Made by a program: the position numbers and the translations under genes. Below the pieces are notes generated by a model that was given only the letters and a program-made list of their open reading frames with translations, had not been told where the DNA came from and did not search any database. DNA of 64,000 nucleotides from CAYZJB01 sp964478735 (GTDB taxonomy: Bacteria > CLD3 > SB21), in assembly GCA_964478735.1 (NCBI GenBank), contig CAYZJB010000002.1, positions 62,001-126,000 on the forward strand, read 5' to 3'. Below are positions 52,501 through 59,200 of this stretch, in pieces; within the stretch, counting starts at the first letter, position 1, and every line of letters starts with the position of its first letter.

Positions 52501-54841
52501 CATTAACATCAATTCTGGCGGAACGCTGGACGTGGCGACAGGCTCGGCATCCCACATTTTCGTAGGGAACCTGTGGACGAATCAGGGCACGTTCAATCCG
52601 GGAACGGCGTCAACGGTAGTCCTAACGGCCAACTCCGGAACCAAAACGATTACCGACGGCACCTCGTCATTTGTCAATCTACGGATCGACAGCAATGCCA
52701 CATTCAATCTCTCGAGCGCGCTGGACGTCAACGGCGACCTGATCCTCAATGCCGGCACACTGGATGCGACAGCCAGCAACTATCGCATCAATATCGGCGG
52801 AGACTGGAAGAACTTTGGCGGAACGTTTAACGCGCAATCCGATAGCGTTGTATTTGACGACACGGGTGCGGATTCAGTTTATGCAGGTGCGTCCTCATTC
52901 TATCGCTTACTGATCAGCAAAACCAGCGGTGGCAGCGTGGCCGTGGGAGTGAATGATGTGACGGTAAACGATTTTGTCAATATTACAAGCGGTACGTTGT
53001 TCGGCGGTTCGAACAACATCACGCTATCGGGTAACTGGACCGTCGGTCTCGGCGCGACATTTACCGCACAAACCGGAACGGTGACGATGAGTGGTTCGGG
53101 AATTCACAATGTGATTACCCGCGGTCAGGCGTTCGAGAACTTTGTCGTCAACAAGACCGGAGGCGGTCAGGTGACCGTCAACGACAGCATCAACGTAAAC
53201 GGTATTCTGAACATCACGGCGGGTACGTTGTATTTCAACAATCGCGCCGTACGTGTAGGCAACGGCACCGGCACGGACACGCTACGCGTAGCCGGAACGG
53301 CGCAACTGGATGCCGGTTCGACACTGCGGATGCACCAGACGGCCCGTGGTACGGTCATCAGCGGCGGTACGCTACAGGTCGTGGGTTCGAGCGCGGCTTC
53401 CCGGGCGACGATCACGTCATCGACCCTTACGCCCGGCTGGACACTCGACGTCGCGGGTACGATCCATTCGCGGTTTGCGTTCATCCGCTACTCCGGATCC
53501 AACGGTATTCAAATCCTGTCGTCGGGCACGGTCAATTCGTTCAACGACTTCAGTTATACGGACTTTTCTGATGGTACCGGCATTGCGTATTTGACGATTG
53601 CCAACGGTCAAAATCTTTCCCCGGACAGCACTCGTTTTGATTCGGCCGCCGCTACTCGTGCCGTTTATAATGTGAATTATACCGGTACCGGCACTGCGAG
53701 TTTTGTCAATTACCGCGGAACCATGTCGGGCGTAAATTTCGAAAACGACAACGGCGCGCCGACGTATGGTAACGTCCGCTGGAGTTTCAACGAAAGTCCG
53801 ACGATCTCCGCGGGCAGCAACACGTTTGGAAATGACTTTGTGATCAATGGCGCAGGCAATCTTGGCGTGACGAACGGGGTCCTTGTCAGCGACACGCTGC
53901 CGGAAGCCATTCTTGCTGTAGCTCGTTGGTATGAAGTACGACCGACAACGGCGGGTACCGGCACCGGCAGTATCCGGTTGTACTACGGCCAGAATGAAAT
54001 TCAGGCCGCGTCGGAATCCAATATGCGGATCTGGAGACGCCGAAACGGTCTGTGGACGCGCCTCGACAGTATTACAGGCAGTACAACCACGCGAGATACG
54101 GTTAACAACTGGGTCCAGTTTAGTCCTTACACGTACGCGGCCGGGACTCGCGACACCTTGGTACTCTCGGATGCCTTGTTTGAAGCAAGCCTTCCTGTCA
54201 ATCTCGTTTACTTCCGCGGTTCGGCAGTCGATGGAAAGGTTCGATTGGAATGGCGTACGGAAAGCGAATTCGACAACGCGTTCTGGCTTATTCAACGAAG
54301 GGAAGTTTCTGCGGCGGAAATGGAACGCATCGAGCAGGGTGAATCCTTCCTGAAGGATGCAAGCGCCCAGTTTGCGACCGTCATGCAATTAAAAGGTCAG
54401 GGAACCAAATCATCGGCGACCGACTACGTTCATTTTGATGAAGCGATCGAACCCGGCAAACATTATGCGTATCGTCTGGCCGATGTCTCGCTATCGGGTG
54501 ATATCTACTATGGAGAGGAGATCCTGATTGCTGCAGAATTGCCGAAGCAATTTGCCCTGCGGCAGAATTATCCGAATCCGTTTAATCCCTCGACGACCAT
54601 TCGGTTCGAAGTCCCGACGAGAGCTAAGATTTCCATTAAGATTTACAATATTCTTGGACAGGAAGTGTTCGAACTCGCCGACCGTGTTTACGAACCCGGG
54701 TTCCACCATATTCAATGGAACGGTGTCAACCGACAAAACCGGGCGGTGGCCAGCGGCGTTTATATTTACCGCGTGGTGGCGCAGGCCATCGAAGGTAAAG
54801 AAAGGTTCGTGAAGACGCGAAAGATGATGTTGCTAAAGTGA
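40592..54841 (+). CDS. Giant secreted beta-strand-repeat protein with T9SS sorting domain
   Basis: A single uninterrupted frame of 4,749 residues. The ATG at 40592 follows GAGG and opens a signal peptide (MRRLATALFLLSLFSTYGMA). The mature part is Gly/Asn/Thr/Ser-rich and consists of beta-strand repeats such as GNWT..GTF...GTVTF.G and (S)GTKT.....L, likely a long beta-solenoid. Five supermodules start with W-x-G...W....NW at residues 26, 1544, 2678, 3470 and 3902, and end with a (N)NFSDGTF-like segment at 1451, 2594, 3383, 3806 and 4318. Residues ~4654-4749 are the type A sorting domain (QNYPNPFNPSTTIRFEVP...GVYIYRVVA). It should be a surface fibre or adhesin secreted by T9SS; no enzyme domain was seen. 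Confidence 0.93.
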   Translation: MRRLATALFLLSLFSTYGMAQSDVVWVGTAGGGDGTTWTDGNNWDVAVPPTANDTAIIPGTESPTITAGLDGSANPYRLTIRGSLTFNETNGTLTTTDSITGPGTLTLSANMTLTTRHMSVNTLSVGSVSPVIDVRGNWTVPNFTAGQSDVRFNTPSFSTVSQITQNTTFNILRVQKAGTDTVRSTSAVTVTVGNFFVLSSGIFEHDPGSGITLVGAGGVPDYDSITVSASAQLRILGTGAFPAEFEAISLATNSIIAYAGASQNVTGVEDDGQAFAYSTLTLTGTGTKTAVSDLDVNGNFTFNTAGVTFDLASFTHRFSSATWSATAGSISGGTSTVNFDGGTQSITSSAGNLNNVTFSGSFITLAAAFTAGGNVSITGILNTGGFDLSVGGNWTRSGTFNHDNGRVIFFGAAQNIDPTTFFILWLNGSGTKSALGGLTINDTVRVYSGVTLGLNAHTHTLSGNVELLNGTSSVTSTGTIQFNNTANIFIDVQPDGAGASFNNMTLLNTGRVDIDNDSVVFAGNVTIGNTSILRLENNGSFSCNNLIVNGTLDLFGTRSFPGIGGTVTYNQPTPLSFTEGRLRYGDDADQLVSPLASGCYTLELTSAANLYTVKTATSNLVINYRLLVGTDGGGAAQPTTFNTAGFDLAVTNNVIINNSDTLVVGGVFTHQALSSEFAELTMTDAGSTARLTRYIVTQLATPADGRELTLRVTGAGASLQISDAWQITNPFGSSSTLFEIEFANSTNVQMTGSADSLVLGANCWISTSGGVGSATNFRDFIYTVENVDFNSQSGVSYYSGTQDQTIAAFYNGGVTPLSYANLHIDNGSPGNFKVAEGPLDVNGFFVGNGDARFVDGGFSHTVSGNVAIQNQTGGDRTGTLTFDGANQSYSNHDFFNVVFAGTGTKSNAAFTVQVPAGGNDQTFNVAAGAINVDNDVTIASGVTVDGGTFAWTVADDWTNNGGTFQHTGTVTFDGTADQVINGQFNNITFANTADTIWAGNTITANTVTFNANSTFADSGKTINVSGNWTRASGVVSRFVPTGTVNFNGTSTTQTINIAGTDATANANDFFNVIFSGAATKQFTVTANRGIDANGNFTIRAGSGTVTFAATFDSCAGNFADSAGTMSFTTGTFVFDGAGQNIGAAQNFFNLVCGGTGTKTLTGNIRALNNLTINTGSTLDVSASNFSVEVRSFWVNSGTFVPRQGTVTFSGTGNSGLSTGGTGAGKRFYNVIVNKSGSAIASLSADGAFDGDLTITNASATAGFSTGNFNLFIGGSFQNQGGIFTQQGAANDGIVTFGATTGPRTIDANSATFNGPLVFNATGVTYNFVSGATIGSGRGGDSVSVLAGTVSLNRQTVTITDSLFVRSGGTFIVNQGAKLQLANGADVIGFSGSSIQVVGLSDSVATVTSTAAANRYDFQVNGNIQARYYNFNNMSSTGIHLTSTATVDSANNFSDGTFSAGAAAGRYLFFQGEAQGYAATNTDTIRNATFSTGPAVNVERTAGTDTLIFYDALGVLSGPNFETDSPDGFANTGFIRWQRDAARWTAGAGTNDWFTATNWNNATLPGANETVEIDTSNVTNPANKYISPDISTAGAACGNLVIVNDSLRISGTGTLDVNGSVTVSGNAVFHVANNATINVAGGFGVNSTATFTKGTSTIIFDAQTGSHTIDMGGDSAHSVTWRSGSGTWTLQAALSLSGNFTLDSGTVDVSSSNYAVGFSGDWHNNGTFVYQAGTVSFRSTGNQSLTGNNNTFFNVNLDSLSSGSRTITWNNNVDINNTITFGGSNVILDARSNDINVGEDWLMALNKSGTIQFRSFGTGTVTFDKNDAGTGGDNSTVSQQIQSTDSLNNVTFGGSERKELVQNGAGTAASFDNGGVFHIKGQFNVAVTGGSGTDIVDINSSRITGNGPSNTLTVQPNSVLRLIASAFPDSFETVDLDASSQVRYDGRGGGLVDTIETNNGTIQYSTLILQTANTRFVTNGDLFARTLTVNNNVTLDLDNGLRNNAPGNNNLEIFVDLNQGGTGTTFNTDSSTVTFSRNDGAAVTIPDRLDTVGNLIITGNGDKDIADSLWVMGNVTLGGGATLDLNTFNIIGVGGSNSMTAGANSVFEVAGPFFSTFENVSIDPTNTTTYDGATAQQVSAFSYGNLTFDNGGGTPDVAQGPITVRGNFNVTGDGGFVAGAFTHNLQGNFALAANGSVFTTTNSTFIFSGGDQTIDRTAGGNAIVFDSVRFSGSGTKILDTGNDLTVNGYLTIDSAIIFDKNNRNIIIGANFTSPFGVITNTGGTWTFNGASQTLSPGSNSFTNIAFSGSGTKTIVTNGLNVLGTFTAAAGVTANFGALTHTFAGTWTNGGNPFVSTGTLVFNAGTYTITPVNADTFNNIQISGSGTRTMGGAGVPWVVRNNLTIDNGATLTNATNNNNLFLLGDFLNSGTYTSGTGIVIFNASSGPRTIQTNGSAFDEVRVNGTGVVYNLTSTTNTINGDLRIFTGTLDLNGRTLNFGNAAGDSIVVGSGGTLDVDDNAFLQMDNATVLNAESGATVRVVGTSGNVANMTVQNTGTDRYTMYVQSGATVHARFYRFEYMDSISVLDGATTDATNNFSDGAFSNGSATGVYLFLRDDFAGTDTIRNVTFNSGAGFNVSRVGATTGEVVFSNYSGLLGGPTYEKDPLGLITWVGAATKIWTGTVNTNWNVAGNWSPSGVPTIDNDVFIRPAANNPIIGVSAADASARTLTVGAGTVLTIGNTFAQDLNLGTGGLIDSGTVVIAGVDTINCQGDWIVRGTFSPGNSGVVRMTGTTGTQTIIMPSQQFRNLIIAGTSTVQLGDTLVMNGDFIVNSGSTFDVNGFNMRSRGNWTVDGTFIPRTRQVYFFNGSGNVTINGGTFANLAFIDSVTFAGTRTITDSIVIDNRFLVFAGTVVGNAPVDVNGTGIATSAATAAWVVSSGATFDAGSARHTVAGGIFNQGTFTGTGIVAFDGGTVTNINNATTLANVEIAGTGTKTLGGNLTLNNLDITSGTFSTSNNGYTVTAGGSSDTLTMAAGTTYDNRSSFSGFESYFLDVTSTVDYSRNDQGIVQTIIGLPPGQSYGNLALNGAGTRKTASGDLIVAGNLLSGQGGGGAGVIFDMNNFNVNIGGNLTFAQSDSFVAGNGEVTMDGSGAQTITLNVVSSSDSSNIFYKLNINKPVNTTCNFAGSPFIRVSNNLTITSGILNIGNNQLFISGSFVNQDSMQVGGTSIVHLIPASGGSVQVNGGGSLLDELRVNSVGTTFSMQGSLIVRDNFLLQAGTWDLNGQILELGEDGGGTEAHSIDGTLIVGPGSSLRLSSNSTLTASGSSDVRVVGTSGNIATVTRRAASGYGFNILGAVQARNYLFEHMGTNGIVVNSSAVVDSANNFSDGTFTNGTSGGTLFRIETSDDDTLRNVAFTANPGGGAYNVAKTLTTTGKLVFKDFTGVFGGEAFDNDPTGDTLIVWLTPDTLYWDGSSGTDWFTAANWTPNTGAERVPDSLSVVVIRNTVNKPSIDSLRGRAKELIIESSARVTLNGGSLRTEGKIDFYGILQVNQSTDSIVCGGTWTKNTGGTFTHGNGTVIFAGLTGSSIPITNNSNFYNVRMSGSSTYQLQTTFTVLNDLIINAGTLASNNNTITVGNTYYNPNGFTAGTGTFILNASSGTKSITTGGTGVPFNNLTISGAATFQLQSNIAANGNVNINAGTLQLNGRTFNMGNGADALTVASGATLDINTNAFLRMANGASVTVNSGGTIRIVGTNESSVATVTRQSSGTYAVTVNGTIHAQYYLIEYLNTSGLSLGSTAIINSTNNLSNGTFSNGAPSGTYLTIASGTTIPAVPNDTVSNVVFNSPTSGSITNVNHTAGDTIIFKDASGPYAGSLFENDSPDGGDATGQIHWAFSFTQITWTGSADSLWGNPSNWSLPTVPDATFDVIITTPVSRMPVIDTTANCRDLTIRTGTTVFMRNGDTLRAGGSININSGGTLDVATGSASHIFVGNLWTNQGTFNPGTASTVVLTANSGTKTITDGTSSFVNLRIDSNATFNLSSALDVNGDLILNAGTLDATASNYRINIGGDWKNFGGTFNAQSDSVVFDDTGADSVYAGASSFYRLLISKTSGGSVAVGVNDVTVNDFVNITSGTLFGGSNNITLSGNWTVGLGATFTAQTGTVTMSGSGIHNVITRGQAFENFVVNKTGGGQVTVNDSINVNGILNITAGTLYFNNRAVRVGNGTGTDTLRVAGTAQLDAGSTLRMHQTARGTVISGGTLQVVGSSAASRATITSSTLTPGWTLDVAGTIHSRFAFIRYSGSNGIQILSSGTVNSFNDFSYTDFSDGTGIAYLTIANGQNLSPDSTRFDSAAATRAVYNVNYTGTGTASFVNYRGTMSGVNFENDNGAPTYGNVRWSFNESPTISAGSNTFGNDFVINGAGNLGVTNGVLVSDTLPEAILAVARWYEVRPTTAGTGTGSIRLYYGQNEIQAASESNMRIWRRRNGLWTRLDSITGSTTTRDTVNNWVQFSPYTYAAGTRDTLVLSDALFEASLPVNLVYFRGSAVDGKVRLEWRTESEFDNAFWLIQRREVSAAEMERIEQGESFLKDASAQFATVMQLKGQGTKSSATDYVHFDEAIEPGKHYAYRLADVSLSGDIYYGEEILIAAELPKQFALRQNYPNPFNPSTTIRFEVPTRAKISIKIYNILGQEVFELADRVYEPGFHHIQWNGVNRQNRAVASGVYIYRVVAQAIEGKERFVKTRKMMLLK

Positions 54842-54857
54842 TCCGATAGGACAAAAG

Positions 54858-54886
54858 AAAAAAGGCCGGTTTAACCGGCCTTTTTT
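54858..54886. terminator. Bidirectional terminator between giant gene and glycosyltransferase gene
   Basis: The perfect palindrome GGCCGGTT-T-AACCGGCC (54864-54880) is flanked by six A and six T, so it can terminate both convergent genes. The TAA stop of the minus-strand glycosyltransferase gene (54873-54871) lies inside it. Confidence 0.9.
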
Positions 54887-55560
54887 GTTGAACGCTCGAA
54901 TAACAGCTTGATGAAAAGCCGGATAAATCTGCAGGTGTCGACGACGTGTCGTATGCTGCTGGTCTCACCGGCATAAATAGTCGGGATGGGGACATGTCCA
55001 ATGCGGAATCCTCTGTCGGCGGCTTTGATGAGTAATTCCGTTTCCGTTTCGTACCGCGAGGTAGTCAGTTGGATTTCCTTTAAAATCCCGGATCGTATGG
55101 CCCGAAAGCCCGACTGGCTGTCTGGGATCTTTTGTCCTACCCGCCATGAGACCAGTGCTGACGTCAACGCATTGCTGATTCGCCGAGCGATCGACATCGT
55201 GGTTCCATGCCGATGTCGGGCGCCAATGATCAGGTCCGCCTTACCGAGTTTTATCGCGTGAACCAGTGAAGGGATCAGTTCCGGCGGATGCTGCAAGTCG
55301 GCATCGAGAGTGACAATCGTATCGTAACCTCGCGATCGTCCGATGTCGAATCCCGTTTTGAGTGCGGCGCCTTTGCCGAGATTCCGTCCGTGGGAGGTTA
55401 CGGATACGCCGCATCGTTGAGCGATGGGCAGTGTGTCGTCCGTCGATCCGTCATCCACGATCAAAATGTCGGTGCGGTCCACGTCGGGGGGCATACGTTC
55501 GATGAGTTGGTTCAGCCAGCGTCCGGCGTTGTAGGCGGGTATAAGGATGAGAGTTTTCAT
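54871..55560 (-). CDS. Family 2 glycosyltransferase (dolichyl-phosphate mannose synthase-like)
   Basis: A 229-residue soluble or peripheral GT-A enzyme that should transfer a sugar from a nucleotide donor to polyprenyl phosphate. Visible motifs: LILIPAYNAG at the start, VDDGSTDDT near residue 41, NLGKGAALKTG, the metal site DADLQHPPE near residue 92, and SGFRAIR near 148. Unlike many DPMS-like proteins it has no C-terminal membrane domain. Start is the ATG at 55560; an upstream frame reads through the tRNA gene and is spurious. Its stop lies within a bidirectional terminator. Confidence 0.88.
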   Translation of the reverse strand: MKTLILIPAYNAGRWLNQLIERMPPDVDRTDILIVDDGSTDDTLPIAQRCGVSVTSHGRNLGKGAALKTGFDIGRSRGYDTIVTLDADLQHPPELIPSLVHAIKLGKADLIIGARHRHGTTMSIARRISNALTSALVSWRVGQKIPDSQSGFRAIRSGILKEIQLTTSRYETETELLIKAADRGFRIGHVPIPTIYAGETSSIRHVVDTCRFIRLFIKLLFERSTKKAG

Positions 55561-55564
55561 AATG

Positions 55565-55590
55565 AAAAAGCTCCGGACCTGCCGGAGCTG
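55565..55590 (-). terminator. Terminator immediately downstream of tRNA-Arg
   Basis: On the minus strand AGCTCCGG-loop-CCGGAGCT is followed by five T, two bases past the tRNA CCA end. The start codon of the glycosyltransferase (55560) comes straight after, so that gene is either read through from tRNA or poorly expressed. Confidence 0.7.
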
Positions 55591-55591
55591 A

Positions 55592-55668
55592 TGGTACACC
55601 CGTAGGGATTCGAACCCCAAACCTTCTGATCCGTAGTCAGATGCTCTATCCAATTGAGCTACGGGTGC
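55592..55668 (-). tRNA. tRNA-Arg (anticodon ACG)
   Basis: The 77-base minus-strand sequence folds as a cloverleaf: acceptor GCACCCG pairing with CGGGTGT, D arm GCTC...GAGC, anticodon stem TCTGA/TCAGA around the loop CTACGGA (anticodon ACG, normally read as ICG) and T arm with GGTTCGAATCC. CCA is encoded. It decodes CGU, CGC and CGA. Confidence 0.96.
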
Positions 55669-55758
55669 AAAAAGACGCGGTGAATATAAATTTGTGACTA
55701 TATGAAATCAAGGGATTTCCCTGTGTTCGGTTGTCTGTCGGAACGGTAGAATTTATCC

Positions 55759-55786
55759 TTGACTTTATAGCCCATTCGTGTAGTTT
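55759..55786 (+). promoter_or_regulatory. Candidate promoter for the lipoprotein/T9SS-cargo cluster
   Basis: TTGACT (55759-55764) is followed after 16 bases by TAGTTT (55781-55786), which continues with G as in Bacteroidota-type boxes. It lies about 40 bases before the first gene of the plus-strand cluster. Confidence 0.4.
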
Positions 55787-55824
55787 GTTCTCAACACATC
55801 CAATTTGATCCTACCTGTCACAAA

Positions 55825-56259
55825 ATGATGAAAACGCTCATCGCGGGAGTCGTTCTGTCTATTTTTTTGGGCTGTACCCAGTCCGCCCAGTTGGTGGAAA
55901 AAAACAGGTCGCCGTGCGTTCCGGAATCGGCGGTCGTAAACAAACTCGGTGCGGAGTACGTTGTTGAATATTCCAGCGACAGGGCATTTGCCCTTGCGGT
56001 CGTGCGTTCCAAGTCGACTGCCCTCCATCCGGAAACATCCATCCATTACGTGGTCGTGACAACATCGACGTGTGAGGTCGTGGTTGAAGATCAAATCGCC
56101 AATGGTTCCGTAGCGTGGGTTTCACCGTCTGAAATTGAAGTGAGAATCATACCGGGAATCGTACCGAAAGACGAACCGAGACAACCTCTCGGATATCGTT
56201 TTCACGTGATAAACAAAACGAAAAATGAACTATCCCAATCATATCTAAAAGAGGAGTGA
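55825..56259 (+). CDS. Small lipoprotein of unknown function
   Basis: A 144-residue (or 143 if the second ATG is used) lipoprotein with signal peptide KTLIAGVVLSIFLGC and lipobox FLGC. The mature part has two further cysteines (SPCVPE and TSTCEVV) that could pair, and a beta-rich sequence (YVVEYSSDRAFALAVVRSK, HYVVVTTSTCEVVVEDQI). I do not recognise it. It overlaps the following T9SS cargo gene (its TGA shares bases with a GTG), and an A-rich leader without a strong ribosome site precedes its ATG, as is common in Bacteroidota. Confidence 0.7.
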   Translation: MMKTLIAGVVLSIFLGCTQSAQLVEKNRSPCVPESAVVNKLGAEYVVEYSSDRAFALAVVRSKSTALHPETSIHYVVVTTSTCEVVVEDQIANGSVAWVSPSEIEVRIIPGIVPKDEPRQPLGYRFHVINKTKNELSQSYLKEE

Positions 56260-56264
56260 TCCCG

Positions 56265-59200
56265 ATGCGTCATGCTACGCTGAAAAGCAGCGCGTTATTG
56301 ACCGGCTTGATCATCGTGTCGTTGGTCATGATTGATCAGATGGAGCCGATCCGTCGCGATACAAAGCCAAAGAAAGGCACGCCGGACTGGTGGCACCAGC
56401 AGGAATTGCAGGACAAAGTTGCCCGTCGGGCTGCAGGCTATGCCAAACCCGATCAGCCGGACAAATTTGCGCAACTGCACAGATTGTTACGCACGGCGGA
56501 TGGCGATATGGAACCTCGCTATTCGGCCAATTATCGTGTCGACGAAATGAAAAAGGCGGGAATTCTGGACCGGTATGGGCGTAGTGCCGCACGAACCGGA
56601 TTTCGTAAAGCCGCTGCCGTATTGCCATGGGTCGAGCGTGGACCGGCGAATTTTTCAGGGCGTACCCGCGGTCTGATTGTCGATCCGGATGATCCGAGTG
56701 ATTCGACGTGGTTTGCCGGTAGCGTGGGCGGCGGCATTTGGAAAACTACGGATGCCGGACGCACGTGGGAAAATAAGACGCCCGACCTTCCTAATCTTGC
56801 GACATCCGTGCTCGCGTATGCAGCATCCAATCCGGATGTCATGTATGCCGGAACGGGTGAAGGTTTTTTCAATGCCGATGCGATTCAAGGCGACGGCATC
56901 TGGAAGTCGACCGATCACGGTGATACATGGTTCCAACTCGCCAGCACGGTAGCCGTCAATCAATCGGATAAGGCGTTTGAGTATATCAACCGGATTGTCG
57001 TCAGTCCGACGGATCCGGACATCGTGATTGCAGCTACTAACGAGGGCATTTATAAGTCCGGAAATGGCGGAACGAGCTGGACGCAGGTTTACGACGCCGG
57101 TTCGAGTCGTGTACAGCAAATCGTTCAAAGTCAGGTCAGCTTTGATACGCTGTATGCAACGGTAAATGGCAGCGGCGTATTTAAGTCAACGAATTCCGGA
57201 GACAATTGGTACAAATCTTCCAACGGTATTGCCGCCGGGGCTCGATTTGAAATGGCAACATCGCCATCGAACAATGCCAGACTGTTCGTTGCAGCAGAAC
57301 ATGGCTCGAACTCCGATCTTTACATGTCTGATAATCACGGGATTACCTGGGCGGTAATAACCGAGCAAGGCGGAGCAGGCCCGAATTGGCTAGGGTCCCA
57401 AGGCTGGTATGACAACACGATCGCGGTCCATCCATATAATGATTCAACCGTATTTGTTGGAGGAATCAATTTATGGAAAATTGATGTCAAGTCCGGTGGT
57501 GGAACAACGGCACAATATTCTGCTGACACAACCGGTTCATCGAGTTTTTTAGGTTTTGTCAATTTTGGCCTATCCTTCCTGGGAGGTGGAGTGGGTTCGG
57601 CCAGAGAGTTTTTCTACGATGCCACGAACAATGTTCCAATACTAGTTCCCGTTGGGCTCACTCAGGCTGATACGGAAATCACAGTGGAAATTCGATTCGG
57701 AACTGGAATCAAGCAGAAAGCGCATCGTTTCGGTTTCAGCGCGAACTTCGCCTACATCTACAAAGGTTACTCTGAGGTTCCTTTTCAAGTATGGGATGTT
57801 ACGAATAACCGTCAATTGATGGCGTCTTACCGCGATCAAGACTCAAACGGTGTTTGGGACTTGGATTTGTGGACACAAAGCTTTGTTCCACGTGAGTATC
57901 TCTTTGTCAATGTCGTTCCGTACGATACTGTAGCCGATCCAAACATTGCTACAACAGCAGGTCAGGCTTATAAGGCTTTGCTGGCAGTGGGTCCGGCTTT
58001 AGCTGATGGCGGTACATGGACTCCCGATGCTTTACCGACATCAAAATTGACATGGTCCTACAGTGTCGTCACTACTCGACCCAGAATAACAACCCAGATT
58101 ACGAATTGGTTCCCCGGTCAGACCAAACCGGGCGGCGGCACGTACCCGTGGGTGCATGCCGACCAGCATAATATCGTCATGATTCCCAAAGCCGGCCCCA
58201 GTGACTTCTGGGTACTGACGGCCAGCGACGGCGGGTATGCGCTATCCAAGGACGGCGGTGTGACGTGGATATTCGATGAATCGACATCGGACGGGTATCG
58301 AACGACACAATTCTATGGCGTCGATAAGAAGCCGGGTTCCTCGACGTATATTGGCGGCACACAGGACAATGGAACGTGGCGTTCGCCTCTCGCCGCTCAG
58401 GACACCAGCGTGTGGTTTGAACAACTCGGCGGCGATGGCTTCGATGCGGTGTGGAAGTATGACGATTCAACCCGGCTTCTCGGATCCATTTACAACAATA
58501 CGATTTACAAATCAACGGACGGTGGCACCACGTGGTTCCCATCGACGACCGGTCTTGCAGACGTCGGTGGAGGCGGACCCTTTATCACACAGATCGGCCG
58601 ATCTAAGCTCGATCCTGAACTTGTATTTGCCGTCGGTGCGCAGGGTGTCTGGCGGTCTGAAAACTTCGGGGATTCGTGGACGCTAAGTCCAATTTCCAGT
58701 TCCAACTGGGGCTTTAATGGATTGATCAGCCAGATTGAAATTTCCAAAGCCGATCCGCAGGTCGTCTGGGCAGGTACGAGCATGTCGTCTTCCGGCAAGG
58801 TTAATGTCTCGACCGATGGAGGTCTTACCTTCTCGCCGACCGTCAACTTTCCGACCGTTACTCTCGGTACGCTTTCCGGTCTGGCTTCTCATCCGACTGA
58901 TCCTGACGTTGGATTCGCCTTGTTTTCGATCGCCGATAAACCGAAGGTCTTGAGAACGACGGATCTGGGACAGACATGGGAAGACATTTCTGGATTCGGT
59001 ACCAACGACAACAGTTCAAACGGATTCCCGGACGTTGCGGTGTATTCCCTTCTGGTCATGCCGTATGACACCGACGAAATATGGGCCGGTACGGACATCG
59101 GTCTGTTCATCTCTACCGATGGCGGTGCTAACTGGGCCTATGCGAATAATGGCCTGCCTGCCGTGGCGATCTGGGAAATGAACATTGTCGATAAAGAAGT

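Noticed and set aside
53417..54388. 323-codon minus-strand open frame inside the giant gene
   Set aside because: Shadow frame; the plus-strand frame is continuous, with repeat modules and a sorting domain.
55561..55653. Longer N-terminus for the glycosyltransferase
   Set aside because: It would be translated from the tRNA-Arg gene and its terminator.
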